A DNA stretch of 21,838 bases from a virus. The notes under the pieces were generated by a model that saw only the letters and a program-made list of their open reading frames with translations, searched no databases and was not told the DNA's origin. The stretch spans positions 1 to 21,838 of IMG/VR virus record IMGVR_UViG_3300012009_000046. One strand, written 5' to 3'. Of this stretch, positions 1-6,045 are shown piece after piece; positions within the stretch are counted from its first letter, which is position 1, and every line of letters begins with the position of its first letter. A program made the translations under genes and the position numbers.

Positions 1-171
1 CTGGTAGCTGTAACCGTCTGATTTGTGTAGATGGGTGCAGTAGCGATAACCGATGCCCTGCACCGTGTCTTTGCGGGTAGCGATATTGAAGCTACCTGCC
101 CTTCGTCGTGGCTGAGGCTGGTCAACATGGGCTTTTACAAGCCATCCGCTTCAGCGGATAGTCGTTGACTA
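1..171 (-). repeat. Left copy of a ~170-bp inverted repeat
   Basis: The first 171 bases match the reverse complement of 21656-21825 with about 18 differences by eye (roughly 89% identity) and one or two single-base indels near 71-78. The inner edge, read leftward, begins TAGTCAACGAC. Its TAG is the stop codon of the last gene of the leftward operon. The copy starts at the window edge, so its outer end may lie outside. No transposase or integrase is near it. It could be a multi-copy host or phage element, a recombination site, or a boundary where an assembly broke. Confidence 0.9.
121..169 (-). other. Potential three-way-junction stem structure in left repeat
   Basis: Read leftward, GTCAAC (169-164) can pair with GTTGAC (126-121). 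This closing stem encloses two hairpins: CCGC-TGAA-GCGG, and a second stem in which ATGGCTT pairs with AAGCCCAT (one bulged C, loop GTAA). The same fold is possible in the right copy at 21658-21706. Because it starts within the stop codon of the last gene, it could cap the 3' end of the transcript, but no U tract follows, so it is not a normal intrinsic terminator. It could equally act as folded single-stranded DNA. Confidence 0.5.
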
Positions 172-273
172 TTCAATCAATCCTGCTAGATATAATCCGA
201 CTAAAACCGCCAGCACAACAACCGCCAGCGGGATAAACGTAAACACGCACATTACAGCCTGATACTCGTTCAT
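169..273 (-). CDS. 34-aa single-span membrane peptide
   Basis: This short reading frame starts at ATG 273-271, overlaps the stop of the 66-aa gene as ATGA, and ends at TAG 171-169. The peptide begins MNEYQAVMCVF and then has one strongly hydrophobic stretch from about residue 10 to 32, rich in V, L, A and G, ending LAGLIE. The pattern is a single transmembrane helix with few charged residues. Phages encode many such small membrane peptides (holin-like, superinfection-exclusion or unknown), and the sequence does not say which this is. The ATGA coupling and the clean hydrophobic profile are the case for it being real. Its stop codon forms the inner edge of the left inverted repeat. Confidence 0.55.
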   Translation of the reverse strand: MNEYQAVMCVFTFIPLAVVVLAVLVGLYLAGLIE

Positions 274-470
274 CGAAGGCTATACCGATACGACGACGAT
301 TTGGGTATGTCGTTGATACCCTCGTAGCCTTTTTGCACCCAACGCCAGACTGTTAGCGGATGCACTTTGAAATATTCAGCGCACGCTTTTTGGCTTTCAA
401 AATGCAACACGCGGCCTTGAGCGTCCTTGAATTTCATCGGCTTTTTCCTACCATCTCTTTTTTTAGGCAT
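270..470 (-). CDS. Small helix-turn-helix DNA-binding protein
   Basis: This 66-aa basic protein starts MPKKRDGRKK. Residues about 20-50 (FESQKACAEYFKVHPLTVW and the following RWVQKGY) look like the helix-turn-helix of NUMOD1/IENR-type or excisionase-like proteins, where 'S..eaA.y..v...TV.r' is the recognisable pattern. Its ATG (470-468) overlaps the stop of the upstream gene by 8 bases and has a GAGGAG ribosome site about 8 bases ahead. It probably binds DNA as a regulator or an accessory recombination factor. The family is inferred from the motif alone. Confidence 0.7.
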   Translation of the reverse strand: MPKKRDGRKKPMKFKDAQGRVLHFESQKACAEYFKVHPLTVWRWVQKGYEGINDIPKSSSYRYSLR

Positions 471-1005
471 ACACAGACTCCTCTATAATCGTAATTTCTA
501 CCCGGCATTCGTTGGGCAAGTCTCCGGCGTCTAACAGTAAGCGATAGCTACCATCTGCTAGGCGTTCCAGTTTGCCAGTTGTTGTTACGGTCGCCCGGTC
601 GCCAGTATCGTCTGTCTCATCGCTGTTGATCCGTGTAACTTCGCGCTGAGCCTGATCCACCGTGCAATCAAGCTCTGACCATTTCGATAGCAAATCCAGC
701 GCGTCGGCTAAATTACCGGAACGCATGGCAACGCGCATATGTGAATAGCTTAGATTTTCCATATCTGCGATGTGCGCCATTGCATCCCGGCCATAAAACG
801 CGACAAATCCCGCATATTCGCGCAACGACCGCGAACTAACGCCAATGCATCCGGCGAAGTGATTTACGAGATCCTGACCGTAGTACGTGTCGCCATAGCT
901 GTTCCGTAAATCCAGAACCAACTGGCCTAATTGTACGCGGCCCCGGTCAAGCAAATTGACCAATTGGATACCGCGTGATACCGCGTCCTCCCATTGTATT
1001 GTCAT
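463..1005 (-). CDS. ParB/DUF3102-like helix-turn-helix protein
   Basis: This protein has 180 residues. The region from about residue 18 to 125 reads like the DNA-binding core of plasmid and phage ParB/DUF3102-type proteins: an N-terminal helix for which length and acidity fit, then a helix-turn-helix around LVNHFAGCIGVSSRSLREYA, then 'LSYSHMRVAMRSG...ALDLLSKW', which resembles the 'LSysHy.va...' segment seen downstream of the helix-turn-helix in those families. The C-terminal 50 residues (KLERLADGSYRLLLDAG) look like beta strands. No nuclease motif is seen. The start ATG has a clear AGGAGAT site that overlaps the stop region of the gene before it. A role in early regulation or in DNA partition or replication is inferred; the family name is tentative. 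Confidence 0.6.
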   Translation of the reverse strand: MTIQWEDAVSRGIQLVNLLDRGRVQLGQLVLDLRNSYGDTYYGQDLVNHFAGCIGVSSRSLREYAGFVAFYGRDAMAHIADMENLSYSHMRVAMRSGNLADALDLLSKWSELDCTVDQAQREVTRINSDETDDTGDRATVTTTGKLERLADGSYRLLLDAGDLPNECRVEITIIEESVYA

Positions 1006-1017
1006 GCAGAATATCTC

Positions 1018-1662
1018 CTATGCATTTGCTCGATAATTGCAGACGGATAGCCAATGCGCTACGCCGTCATCCGTCAGGCGCACGGCGATACCATCCTGAA
1101 CGATATGACCGCGCTTATTTAGGCGTTGGTATACATCGTCGTCCAAATTCCGCATCGGATAGCACATGTCCGATTGCATGTGCTGGTACATGGCGACGTA
1201 TGCCATGCGAACTCGATAATCATCAGTGTCTAGCATCGCGTATCTGCGTTGCTCATTCTCTACAGTATCCAGCAACGCATTAATCAAAGTGCGTGCGGCT
1301 ACTGTGTGGTATTGGCTGTTACAATTAAACAATTTGTAATGCGGGTAATCGTCGCCATACGACCGCATAACTTTACCATCGGCTTTTCGCTCTACCTTCA
1401 GCGGCGGCCAGTGGAGCGTGTAGTCAGGGTAGTCTGGATGCTCCCCGGTTCGCGGTGTGGTCATTATATCGTTAATGTGTGCTAGCACATCCTCATGCGC
1501 TAACCACTGACGATGATTATCGTCGTTCAAAAGCTGGTAATGACTGTATAAGCCATCCTTGCATAGCCGGAGTTGCTTTCTGCTACGCTTGTTAATAATT
1601 CTTACCGGTTCGGTGTGCAATTCATACCGCGAAAACCCCGGAATACGCAGTCTCAGGTTCAA
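1018..1662 (-). CDS. Early protein: two NUMOD4-like repeats plus winged helix
   Basis: This 214-aa protein probably starts at TTG 1662-1660, which overlaps the SSB stop as TTGA. No in-frame ATG lies near the front and no strong ribosome site is seen, so translation is likely coupled to SSB. Two segments share a pattern, about residues 28-65 (LRLCKDGLYSHYQLLND.. QWLAHEDVLAHI) and 96-132 (MRSYGDDYPHYKLFN.. HTVAARTLINAL). This is a basic strand, 'Y..Y.L', a basic strand and then a helix, resembling NUMOD4-type DNA-binding units found beside HNH nucleases. No HNH motif is present. The last 60 residues (QRLNKRGHIVQDG, then VRLTDDGVAHWL) look like a winged helix. It is probably a DNA-binding accessory protein; its exact function is unknown. 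Confidence 0.65.
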   Translation of the reverse strand: MNLRLRIPGFSRYELHTEPVRIINKRSRKQLRLCKDGLYSHYQLLNDDNHRQWLAHEDVLAHINDIMTTPRTGEHPDYPDYTLHWPPLKVERKADGKVMRSYGDDYPHYKLFNCNSQYHTVAARTLINALLDTVENEQRRYAMLDTDDYRVRMAYVAMYQHMQSDMCYPMRNLDDDVYQRLNKRGHIVQDGIAVRLTDDGVAHWLSVCNYRANA

Positions 1663-2057
1663 AACGGGAAGCCCCCGCTATTGCTAGGCGCGTAATCCTC
1701 ATCGCTCCCAACACTGCCGGATGTATCCCCGCCGCTTAGAAATTGCACGCTCCGCGCCCGTAGGTCAAGCGATGCACGCGCTTCGCCGTCTTTGCTGGTA
1801 TAGGCGTTGGCTTCTACTGTGCCGACGACCATCACCTTACGGCCTTTGATCAGGTACTTAGCGCAATTTTCCGCAAGGCTACCGAAAGCCGACACACGAT
1901 ACCACATTGTCTTGTCCTTCCGTTCGTTGGTCTGGCGGTCGGTCCAATATTCGTTAACGGCAATCGGGAAATTACAGACTGCCGTTCCGTCTTTGGTTTC
2001 GCGCAACTCTGGGTCTCGCCCCAGGTTGCCTATCACAATCGTTTGATGGAACGTCAT
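1659..2057 (-). CDS. ssb: Single-stranded DNA-binding protein
   Basis: This 132-aa protein is an OB-fold SSB. It has the expected 'IVIGNLGRDPELRETKDGTAVCNF' start (residues 7-30), the 'WYRVSAFGSLAENCAKYLIKG' core (about 51-72) and 'VMVVGTVEANAY' (about 74-85). A glycine/serine-rich tail ends in GGFPF. That tail corresponds to the partner-binding tip of bacterial SSBs, but it lacks the usual run of aspartates just before PF. The protein coats single-stranded DNA during replication and recombination and sits directly after the ERF annealing protein, a common pairing. Its ATG overlaps the ERF stop (ATGA) and has an AGGAG site 8 bases upstream. Confidence 0.95.
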   Translation of the reverse strand: MTFHQTIVIGNLGRDPELRETKDGTAVCNFPIAVNEYWTDRQTNERKDKTMWYRVSAFGSLAENCAKYLIKGRKVMVVGTVEANAYTSKDGEARASLDLRARSVQFLSGGDTSGSVGSDEDYAPSNSGGFPF

Positions 2058-2848
2058 GAGTTATGCTCCTTGTGCTTGATCGCGGCAAAATTTTTCACCG
2101 CTTCTTTGAATTCATCCGACCTGTTATTCCAGGCCGCTGTGTCCTCTAGCAAATCAAGACTATCCTCTACCGGCTTAATTTTCGTCACGGCATCGGCTAC
2201 AGCCAACATTGCAAGGGCCTGATACGACTCGATTAAACCATCAAGCTCTGAAAAACGCCGCGCCTCAGTTTTTGCCCACACGTTTAACGTAGATAGGATG
2301 GCATGCGCTCCCTCTGGAACAAATGCCCCCGCCATTTCGACAAACTCCTTCACTTTTACTTCATCCTTCCAAAAAGGAAGGGGAGGTTGTCCCTTGAAAT
2401 TTTTCGTCTTTTTCGGCGGCAATGTTGCTTCACTGATACCATTATAGCCGTCGTGATCCCGTTCGCCTGTATCAATGAGGAACGTCGAGATTAAAAAATA
2501 CTTGACCGCGCTACTAGCGGCCTTCGTGATGGCTTTGTCATCGAATGCGCCTGCCTTTGACTCGAACAGGGCGGACGCTGACCAGTTCGCACGGATGACC
2601 GAACCATAGCCATAGAATGCCATATCAAAATTGGCAATTATCACCTTTTCTGCAATGTCAAAGCTGACCAGCGACGGCACAAACACAATCTTGTGCTTTG
2701 CTAAAATTGGCCTGACTGCGGCGAATATGTCATCCTTTTGAACATAATAATAACTCTGAAATTTGTTTGTGCCGTCCTTCCCGATACTTGGTATTTCCCC
2801 GCTCACTTTTGCTAGGGCCTCTACTAGATTCTGATTGTCGTTTTCCAT
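2054..2848 (-). CDS. ERF-family single-strand annealing recombinase
   Basis: This 264-aa protein is recognisable as an ERF-type recombination protein. It has an early 'KFQSYYYVQKDDIFAAVRPILAKH' segment (about residues 28-51) that matches the family's 'Y.Y....d....v.p.L' pattern. It also has 'DKAITKAASSAVKYFLISTF' followed by 'LIDTGERDHDG' (about 102-132), the conserved alanine-rich helix ending near acidic residues. ERF proteins anneal complementary single strands and allow RecA-independent recombination and circularisation of phage DNA. The C-terminal half (about 150-264) is charged and less conserved. The start has a strong GGAGGTGG ribosome site and overlaps the previous stop by one base (TAATG). 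The SSB gene follows directly. Confidence 0.88.
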   Translation of the reverse strand: MENDNQNLVEALAKVSGEIPSIGKDGTNKFQSYYYVQKDDIFAAVRPILAKHKIVFVPSLVSFDIAEKVIIANFDMAFYGYGSVIRANWSASALFESKAGAFDDKAITKAASSAVKYFLISTFLIDTGERDHDGYNGISEATLPPKKTKNFKGQPPLPFWKDEVKVKEFVEMAGAFVPEGAHAILSTLNVWAKTEARRFSELDGLIESYQALAMLAVADAVTKIKPVEDSLDLLEDTAAWNNRSDEFKEAVKNFAAIKHKEHNS

Positions 2849-3141
2849 TATGCCACCTCCAAATATACTTCAGCACCGTCAATGATCGTATCAAACATGA
2901 GTACACGCGCTACGTACTGCAACGCTTCCTCTTGCTCGTACTTCCCAAATATAATTGGTTGGTAAATCCGGCTGTGGGGTTCAACCGCGTACCGCATGTC
3001 ACCAGTTACGTCGATATAAACAGACACTGTAACCCATTGAACCCGAACCGTAGATTTTACAATGAAGTCCTGCGGATTTTCTTCTAACCACGCAACCATG
3101 GCTTCGTTTGACGCTCGATTGAGCAACGCACTAGCCTGCAT
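2848..3141 (-). CDS. Unknown early protein (97 aa)
   Basis: This is the first gene of the leftward operon. I chose the ATG at 3141-3139 (protein starting MQASALLNRASNEA) because the promoter -10 at 3228-3223 would place transcript starts almost on top of the upstream in-frame GTG (3216, 122 aa). The ATG has a GAGG about 14 bases upstream, a slightly long spacing. A leaderless GTG start remains possible. The protein has a helical first third and then apparent beta strands (FIVKSTVRVQWVTVSVYIDV), with no motif I recognise. First-position early genes in phages often encode small regulators or host-takeover proteins, but nothing here shows that. Confidence 0.6.
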   Translation of the reverse strand: MQASALLNRASNEAMVAWLEENPQDFIVKSTVRVQWVTVSVYIDVTGDMRYAVEPHSRIYQPIIFGKYEQEEALQYVARVLMFDTIIDGAEVYLEVA

Positions 3142-3222
3142 GTTTGGGCTTGTTTCCTCACTGTAAATGGTATTTTCGTTAAACACTGTTTTGACCTTTG
3201 GATTATTAACTAACACATGTAT

Positions 3223-3251
3223 AGCATACCATGTATTGCGGATGCGGTCAA
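3223..3251 (-). promoter_or_regulatory. Leftward early promoter
   Basis: Read leftward, TTGACC (3251-3246) and TATGCT (3228-3223) are separated by exactly 17 bases. This is a near-consensus housekeeping-sigma promoter. It drives the early operon from 3141 down to 169. A short inverted repeat (AACCC-TCAG-GGGTT, 3265-3278) lies just upstream and could be a weak operator. Confidence 0.75.
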
Positions 3252-3286
3252 GAATAGATTGCGGAACCCTCAGGGGTTAGGGGTGC

Positions 3287-3313
3287 TTGACAGGGATGTG
3301 CGGGTATGATAAC
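3287..3313 (+). promoter_or_regulatory. Possible rightward promoter 1
   Basis: A perfect -35 TTGACA (3287-3292) is followed by the AT-rich stretch TATGATAACG. GATAAC (3308-3313) at 15-base spacing is the likeliest -10; TATGAT (3305-3310) would be only 12 bases away. Spacing is imperfect, so the call is moderate. It is divergent from the leftward early promoter and followed about 60 bases later by a strong terminator. Confidence 0.45.
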
Positions 3314-3317
3314 GTAT

Positions 3318-3394
3318 GAGTAGGCGCATGATCCTTTGGTTGATCTAACACATCTTCTTCTGCGCCGTTCTCCGGGGCGAAAGCCCCTTTTTTT
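3318..3394 (+). ncRNA. Putative short leader RNA ending at a terminator
   Basis: The stretch between rightward promoter 1 and the terminator has no convincing reading frame, and it can fold. GGCGCA (3323-3328) is complementary to TGCGCC (3361-3366), enclosing two copies of GATC (3329-3345 region), and the terminator hairpin follows. It could be a free-standing small RNA, or a leader whose termination controls the gene at 3416. The exact 5' end is uncertain by several bases. Confidence 0.4.
3374..3394 (+). terminator. Intrinsic terminator 1 (attenuator position)
   Basis: A GGGGC-GAAA-GCCCC hairpin (3374-3387) with a GNRA loop is followed by seven T (3388-3394). It works for rightward transcription only, because the other side has no A tract. 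It lies 22 bases upstream of the next start codon (3416) with no room for a new promoter, so the downstream gene depends on read-through. Confidence 0.85.
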
Positions 3395-3415
3395 ATAAAT
3401 TGCTTGAGGGTAATA

Positions 3416-3769
3416 ATGGGTAGGCGGAAATCAATTTACAACGGGCTGGAAGGCGGTAGCCAAACCGAAAAATCCGCCGCAATGATCTTACAGACAGAAC
3501 CGCCCAACGAACTCATCAACGATTTGCGTCACACTCATTACGTCCTCAACCCCGAGGACGCCAAGCAAATCAGCTATTATGACATCCGCCAGCAGATACT
3601 CACGCTCAAACGACTAGGGCCACCGCGCTACACGTCCGGTCAAATCGCAGCGGGTAAGGTATGCTCATGCTGTGGCAAAATGAAGCCGCGTACACCGTCC
3701 AGCTATCATCGAAACACGTATAGTCCGGATGGATACCATAGCAAATGCAAAGTGTGCCGCAAGTTGTAA
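3416..3769 (+). CDS. Small zinc-ribbon protein, candidate late regulator
   Basis: This 117-aa basic protein starts at ATG 3416, with GAGGG six bases upstream; an in-frame TTG at 3404 is less likely because it precedes this site. The C-terminus holds a four-cysteine zinc ribbon: C83-x2-C86 in 'CSCCGKMKP' and C111-x2-C114 in 'CKVCRKL', joined by 'YSPDGYHSK'. This pattern is common at the ends of phage HNH nucleases and in stand-alone phage zinc proteins, but no HNH residues are present. The N-terminal 80 residues are unrecognised. The gene lies alone between terminator 1 and promoter 2, ahead of TerS. By position it could be a regulator of late transcription or an accessory packaging factor. 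The zinc-binding call is firm; the role is inference. Confidence 0.8.
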   Translation: MGRRKSIYNGLEGGSQTEKSAAMILQTEPPNELINDLRHTHYVLNPEDAKQISYYDIRQQILTLKRLGPPRYTSGQIAAGKVCSCCGKMKPRTPSSYHRNTYSPDGYHSKCKVCRKL

Positions 3770-3815
3770 CAAACCCATTAGTTTTTAGTTTGCAATACGG
3801 TATAACCTGACCAAA

Positions 3816-3833
3816 TATCCCAAATTTGGGATA
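3816..3833 (+). promoter_or_regulatory. Perfect 18-bp palindrome, likely operator
   Basis: TATCCCAAATTTGGGATA reads the same on both strands with no mismatch. It ends 8 bases before the extended -10 of promoter 2, so it covers the position of the -35 element, which is otherwise lacking. This is the arrangement expected for a dimeric repressor, or for an activator replacing the -35. Confidence 0.75.
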
Positions 3834-3838
3834 AGTTG

Positions 3839-3847
3839 TGTTATAAT
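3839..3847 (+). promoter_or_regulatory. Extended -10 rightward promoter 2
   Basis: TGTTATAAT (3839-3847) is a consensus extended -10 (TGnTATAAT). No good -35 is seen at the usual distance, where the palindrome lies instead. The expected transcript start is near 3854, ahead of terminator 2 and the TerS gene. It is the best candidate for the late promoter. Confidence 0.7.
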
Positions 3848-3886
3848 GTGTATACCAAAATTTATACTCTGTTAGATAGAGTAAAG

Positions 3887-3916
3887 GGCGCTAGGGTGGT
3901 TACTGGTGCCTTTTTT
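3887..3916 (+). terminator. Terminator-like hairpin 2 in late leader
   Basis: GGCGCTAG (3887-3894) pairs with CTGGTGCC (3903-3910) over eight pairs, two of them G-U, with an 8-base loop. Six T follow directly (3911-3916), and AAA just before the stem can extend it. It sits about 33 bases after the predicted start of the late transcript and 74 bases before the TerS start, so unmodified polymerase would often stop here. Confidence 0.65.
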
Positions 3917-3942
3917 GATTCGCAAATCGGCGCATGTGCGCC
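3917..3942 (+). other. Two tandem small hairpins after terminator 2
   Basis: GATT-CGCA-AATC (3917-3928) is followed without a gap by GGCGC-ATGT-GCGCC (3929-3942). The GGCGCATG string also occurs in the first leader at 3323-3330. Paired hairpins in a late leader could be part of a read-through control element. They could also be chance. Confidence 0.35.
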
Positions 3943-3989
3943 AAATGTTGAGGCTTGCAACAATTATCTCTTGTAATCGAGGCTATGCC

Positions 3990-4643
3990 ATGCAATGCAC
4001 GGCGAAATCTAAACGAAGCGGTAAGCGGTGTCGTAACCACGCTGTAAAAGGCCGGGACAAATGCCGGATGCATGGCGGCACGCAACCACGCGGGCAGGCA
4101 TCGGCACAGTTCAAGCATGGCCGCTACAGCAAGCATATGCCGACGCGATTAGCGGAAAAGTACAAGGATGCTACGCTATCTGATGATAGCAATCTTTTGC
4201 AGGATAATATCAAGCTCCGCGAAACGTTCATCCGCGAACAACTCGAACGCCTCGACGATGCACCGGATAGCGTGCAGGTCTGGCAGTCTATACGTAAAGC
4301 ATTGGACGCTGGTAAACGCGCCATGAATAACGAGGACTACGGCGGTGTTGTGTTGGCATTTGAGGAAATGAGCCGGGTAACGGATGACCGCCTACTCTAT
4401 TATGAGGCAATGGACGACATCCGAACGAACCTAGCAGAACAGCGCAAAGACGTGCAAGCGATTGCAAACATCCAGTACAAAGGCGAAAGCGCGGTTAATG
4501 TCCAGCAACTCATGGCGTTCGTCGGTGCGTTGGTACATCTTATTCAAACTACCGTGACTAGTCGTGATGAACAAATACAACTTGCCAATGGGATTGATCG
4601 CCTCATCGGCGTTGACCAACGCAATACGGTCTCTTTCGAGTGA
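3990..4643 (+). CDS. terS: Terminase small subunit (zinc-binding type)
   Basis: This 217-aa protein has an N-terminal zinc-binding cluster (C3, C14, C25, H28) in a pattern that ends 'CRMHGGTQPRG', typical of a class of phage small terminases. The basic surface around 'SKRSGKRCRN' suits DNA recognition. The rest is predominantly helical (residues about 60-190), as expected for a ring-forming small subunit. It lies immediately before TerL, which supports the call. I chose ATG 3990 (GAGG seven bases upstream) over the in-frame GTG at 3906, because that GTG lies inside the terminator-2 stem and the family normally begins just before the first cysteine. The protein recognises the packaging site on phage DNA and loads TerL. 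Confidence 0.8.
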   Translation: MQCTAKSKRSGKRCRNHAVKGRDKCRMHGGTQPRGQASAQFKHGRYSKHMPTRLAEKYKDATLSDDSNLLQDNIKLRETFIREQLERLDDAPDSVQVWQSIRKALDAGKRAMNNEDYGGVVLAFEEMSRVTDDRLLYYEAMDDIRTNLAEQRKDVQAIANIQYKGESAVNVQQLMAFVGALVHLIQTTVTSRDEQIQLANGIDRLIGVDQRNTVSFE

Positions 4644-6045
4644 GATCAGAGACGCGCCCGACACAGATTCATACTCTCAATTTATAGACCCGGACGCGGT
4701 TTCATTCATCGAGGCCAACGTATACGACCCGGAAACGGGCGCACCACTCGTCGTTTATGACGAACAGCGCACGGTAATCGACACCATGACACATCGCACT
4801 GATGGCATGTTCAATTATTCAACATGGTTATGGTCACAGCCTAAAAAGTCGGGTAAAACAACGATCTGTGCAGGTCTTGCGCTGTGGTGGGCATGGCAGA
4901 TACCAAACGGGCAGGTATACGTCATCGGCAACGATCAGAAGCAGGCAGATAGTCGCCTGTTTCGCGTCATTGAATACGCTGTGAAACACCACCCCGTTAT
5001 GAAAGATCATGCGCGGGTTGTGCGTTACAAGATCGAACTCAGCAACGGGACGGTTATTGAGGCGTTGCCAGTTGACCCTACTGGGGAGGCTGGAAGCAAC
5101 CCGACCGCGATTATCTACACCGAAGCCTGGGGGTTTACCGGTAACAAGGCGGAGTTGATGTGGTCGGAGATGGCATTATCCCCGACGCGCAAAGGCCAGT
5201 CATTTATCCTGGTAGAAAGCTACGCGGGACACAAAGGGCAGTCTGTCATTTTGGAACGCCTGTATAACAATGTGGTGGATGAATCCAATGCGATTGATCC
5301 CGACCATGAGATTTACGCCAAGCCCGATGACGGCATAATCGCGTACTGGTGTACCCGTCGCGTAATGCCCTGGCAAAACGGGCCAATTGCAGACGAATAC
5401 TACCGTAACGAACGTCATCATAAGTTGCCGTCAGAGTACGACCGTCAGCATAACAATCGGTGGGCGGATAGTACCAACGTATTTATCACACAGTCTCAAT
5501 GGGATGCTTGTCTAGGTGAAATGCCGGAAGCGGTGGAAAGCCGGCGGTGGGTGATAGGTGTTGATGCGGCGGTAAGCGGTGATTGTTTTGCAATCGTTGC
5601 AACCACGTACTATGAAGGCAAGATTTATGTACCGCGTGTGTGGGTGTGGTACCCGCCGGAAGATGGCAAAATAGACTTTCGAGAACCTGATAAATTATTA
5701 CGTGATCTTATCGAACAGCGCAAGACCGATACCATTGTCTATGACCCATACCAGCTAGAAAAGCTTATGGCCGATTTGCGACGGGATAACCTAGCATGGA
5801 TTATCGAATTTAGTCAAGGTGCTGACAGATTGAAATCTGACAAACGCTTACGTGATAGCATCAGTCAGGAGCTACTAGTGCATAATGGCGATCCACTGTT
5901 GACTGAGCATGTCCTAAACGCTGATGCCAAAGTAGACAAAGACGAAACACGTCTTAGAATTGTCAAACGGCAAGAAAAGCTTAAAATTGACGCGGCAGTC
6001 GCTTTATCAATGGCGGCAGCGATAGCGGAGAGATACCAAATATGA
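4567..6045 (+). CDS. terL: Terminase large subunit
   Basis: This is a 492-aa packaging motor. Numbered from ATG 4567, the Walker A motif is SQPKKSGKTT (residues 90-99) and the Walker B strand is TAIIYTEAWG (180-189, E186). The second position is T-E where most relatives have D-E. The RNase-H-like nuclease domain shows its three acidic positions: D333 in 'GVDAAVSGD', D393 in 'VYDPYQ' and D475 in 'KIDAAVAL'. The protein pumps DNA into the prohead and cuts the concatemer. Its start overlaps TerS by about 77 bases with no clear ribosome site. GTG 4564, ATG 4567 or ATG 4588 are all possible, so the N-terminus is uncertain by a few residues. Confidence 0.95.
   Translation: MNKYNLPMGLIASSALTNAIRSLSSEIRDAPDTDSYSQFIDPDAVSFIEANVYDPETGAPLVVYDEQRTVIDTMTHRTDGMFNYSTWLWSQPKKSGKTTICAGLALWWAWQIPNGQVYVIGNDQKQADSRLFRVIEYAVKHHPVMKDHARVVRYKIELSNGTVIEALPVDPTGEAGSNPTAIIYTEAWGFTGNKAELMWSEMALSPTRKGQSFILVESYAGHKGQSVILERLYNNVVDESNAIDPDHEIYAKPDDGIIAYWCTRRVMPWQNGPIADEYYRNERHHKLPSEYDRQHNNRWADSTNVFITQSQWDACLGEMPEAVESRRWVIGVDAAVSGDCFAIVATTYYEGKIYVPRVWVWYPPEDGKIDFREPDKLLRDLIEQRKTDTIVYDPYQLEKLMADLRRDNLAWIIEFSQGADRLKSDKRLRDSISQELLVHNGDPLLTEHVLNADAKVDKDETRLRIVKRQEKLKIDAAVALSMAAAIAERYQI

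Noticed and set aside
1-171. Diversity-generating retroelement template/variable repeat pair
   Set aside because: Differences between the copies are not restricted to adenines, the copies are inverted, and no reverse transcriptase is present in the window.
3265-3278. AACCC-TCAG-GGGTT as a second terminator
   Set aside because: The stem is only five pairs and no T tract follows on either strand; at most it is a weak operator.
3318-3373. tRNA in the leader region
   Set aside because: No T-loop consensus, no acceptor stem closing and no CCA-ready end could be found.
3906-3989. GTG start at 3906 for TerS (245 aa)
   Set aside because: The codon lies inside the terminator-2 stem and T tract, the extra 28 residues resemble no domain, and a good ribosome site precedes ATG 3990.
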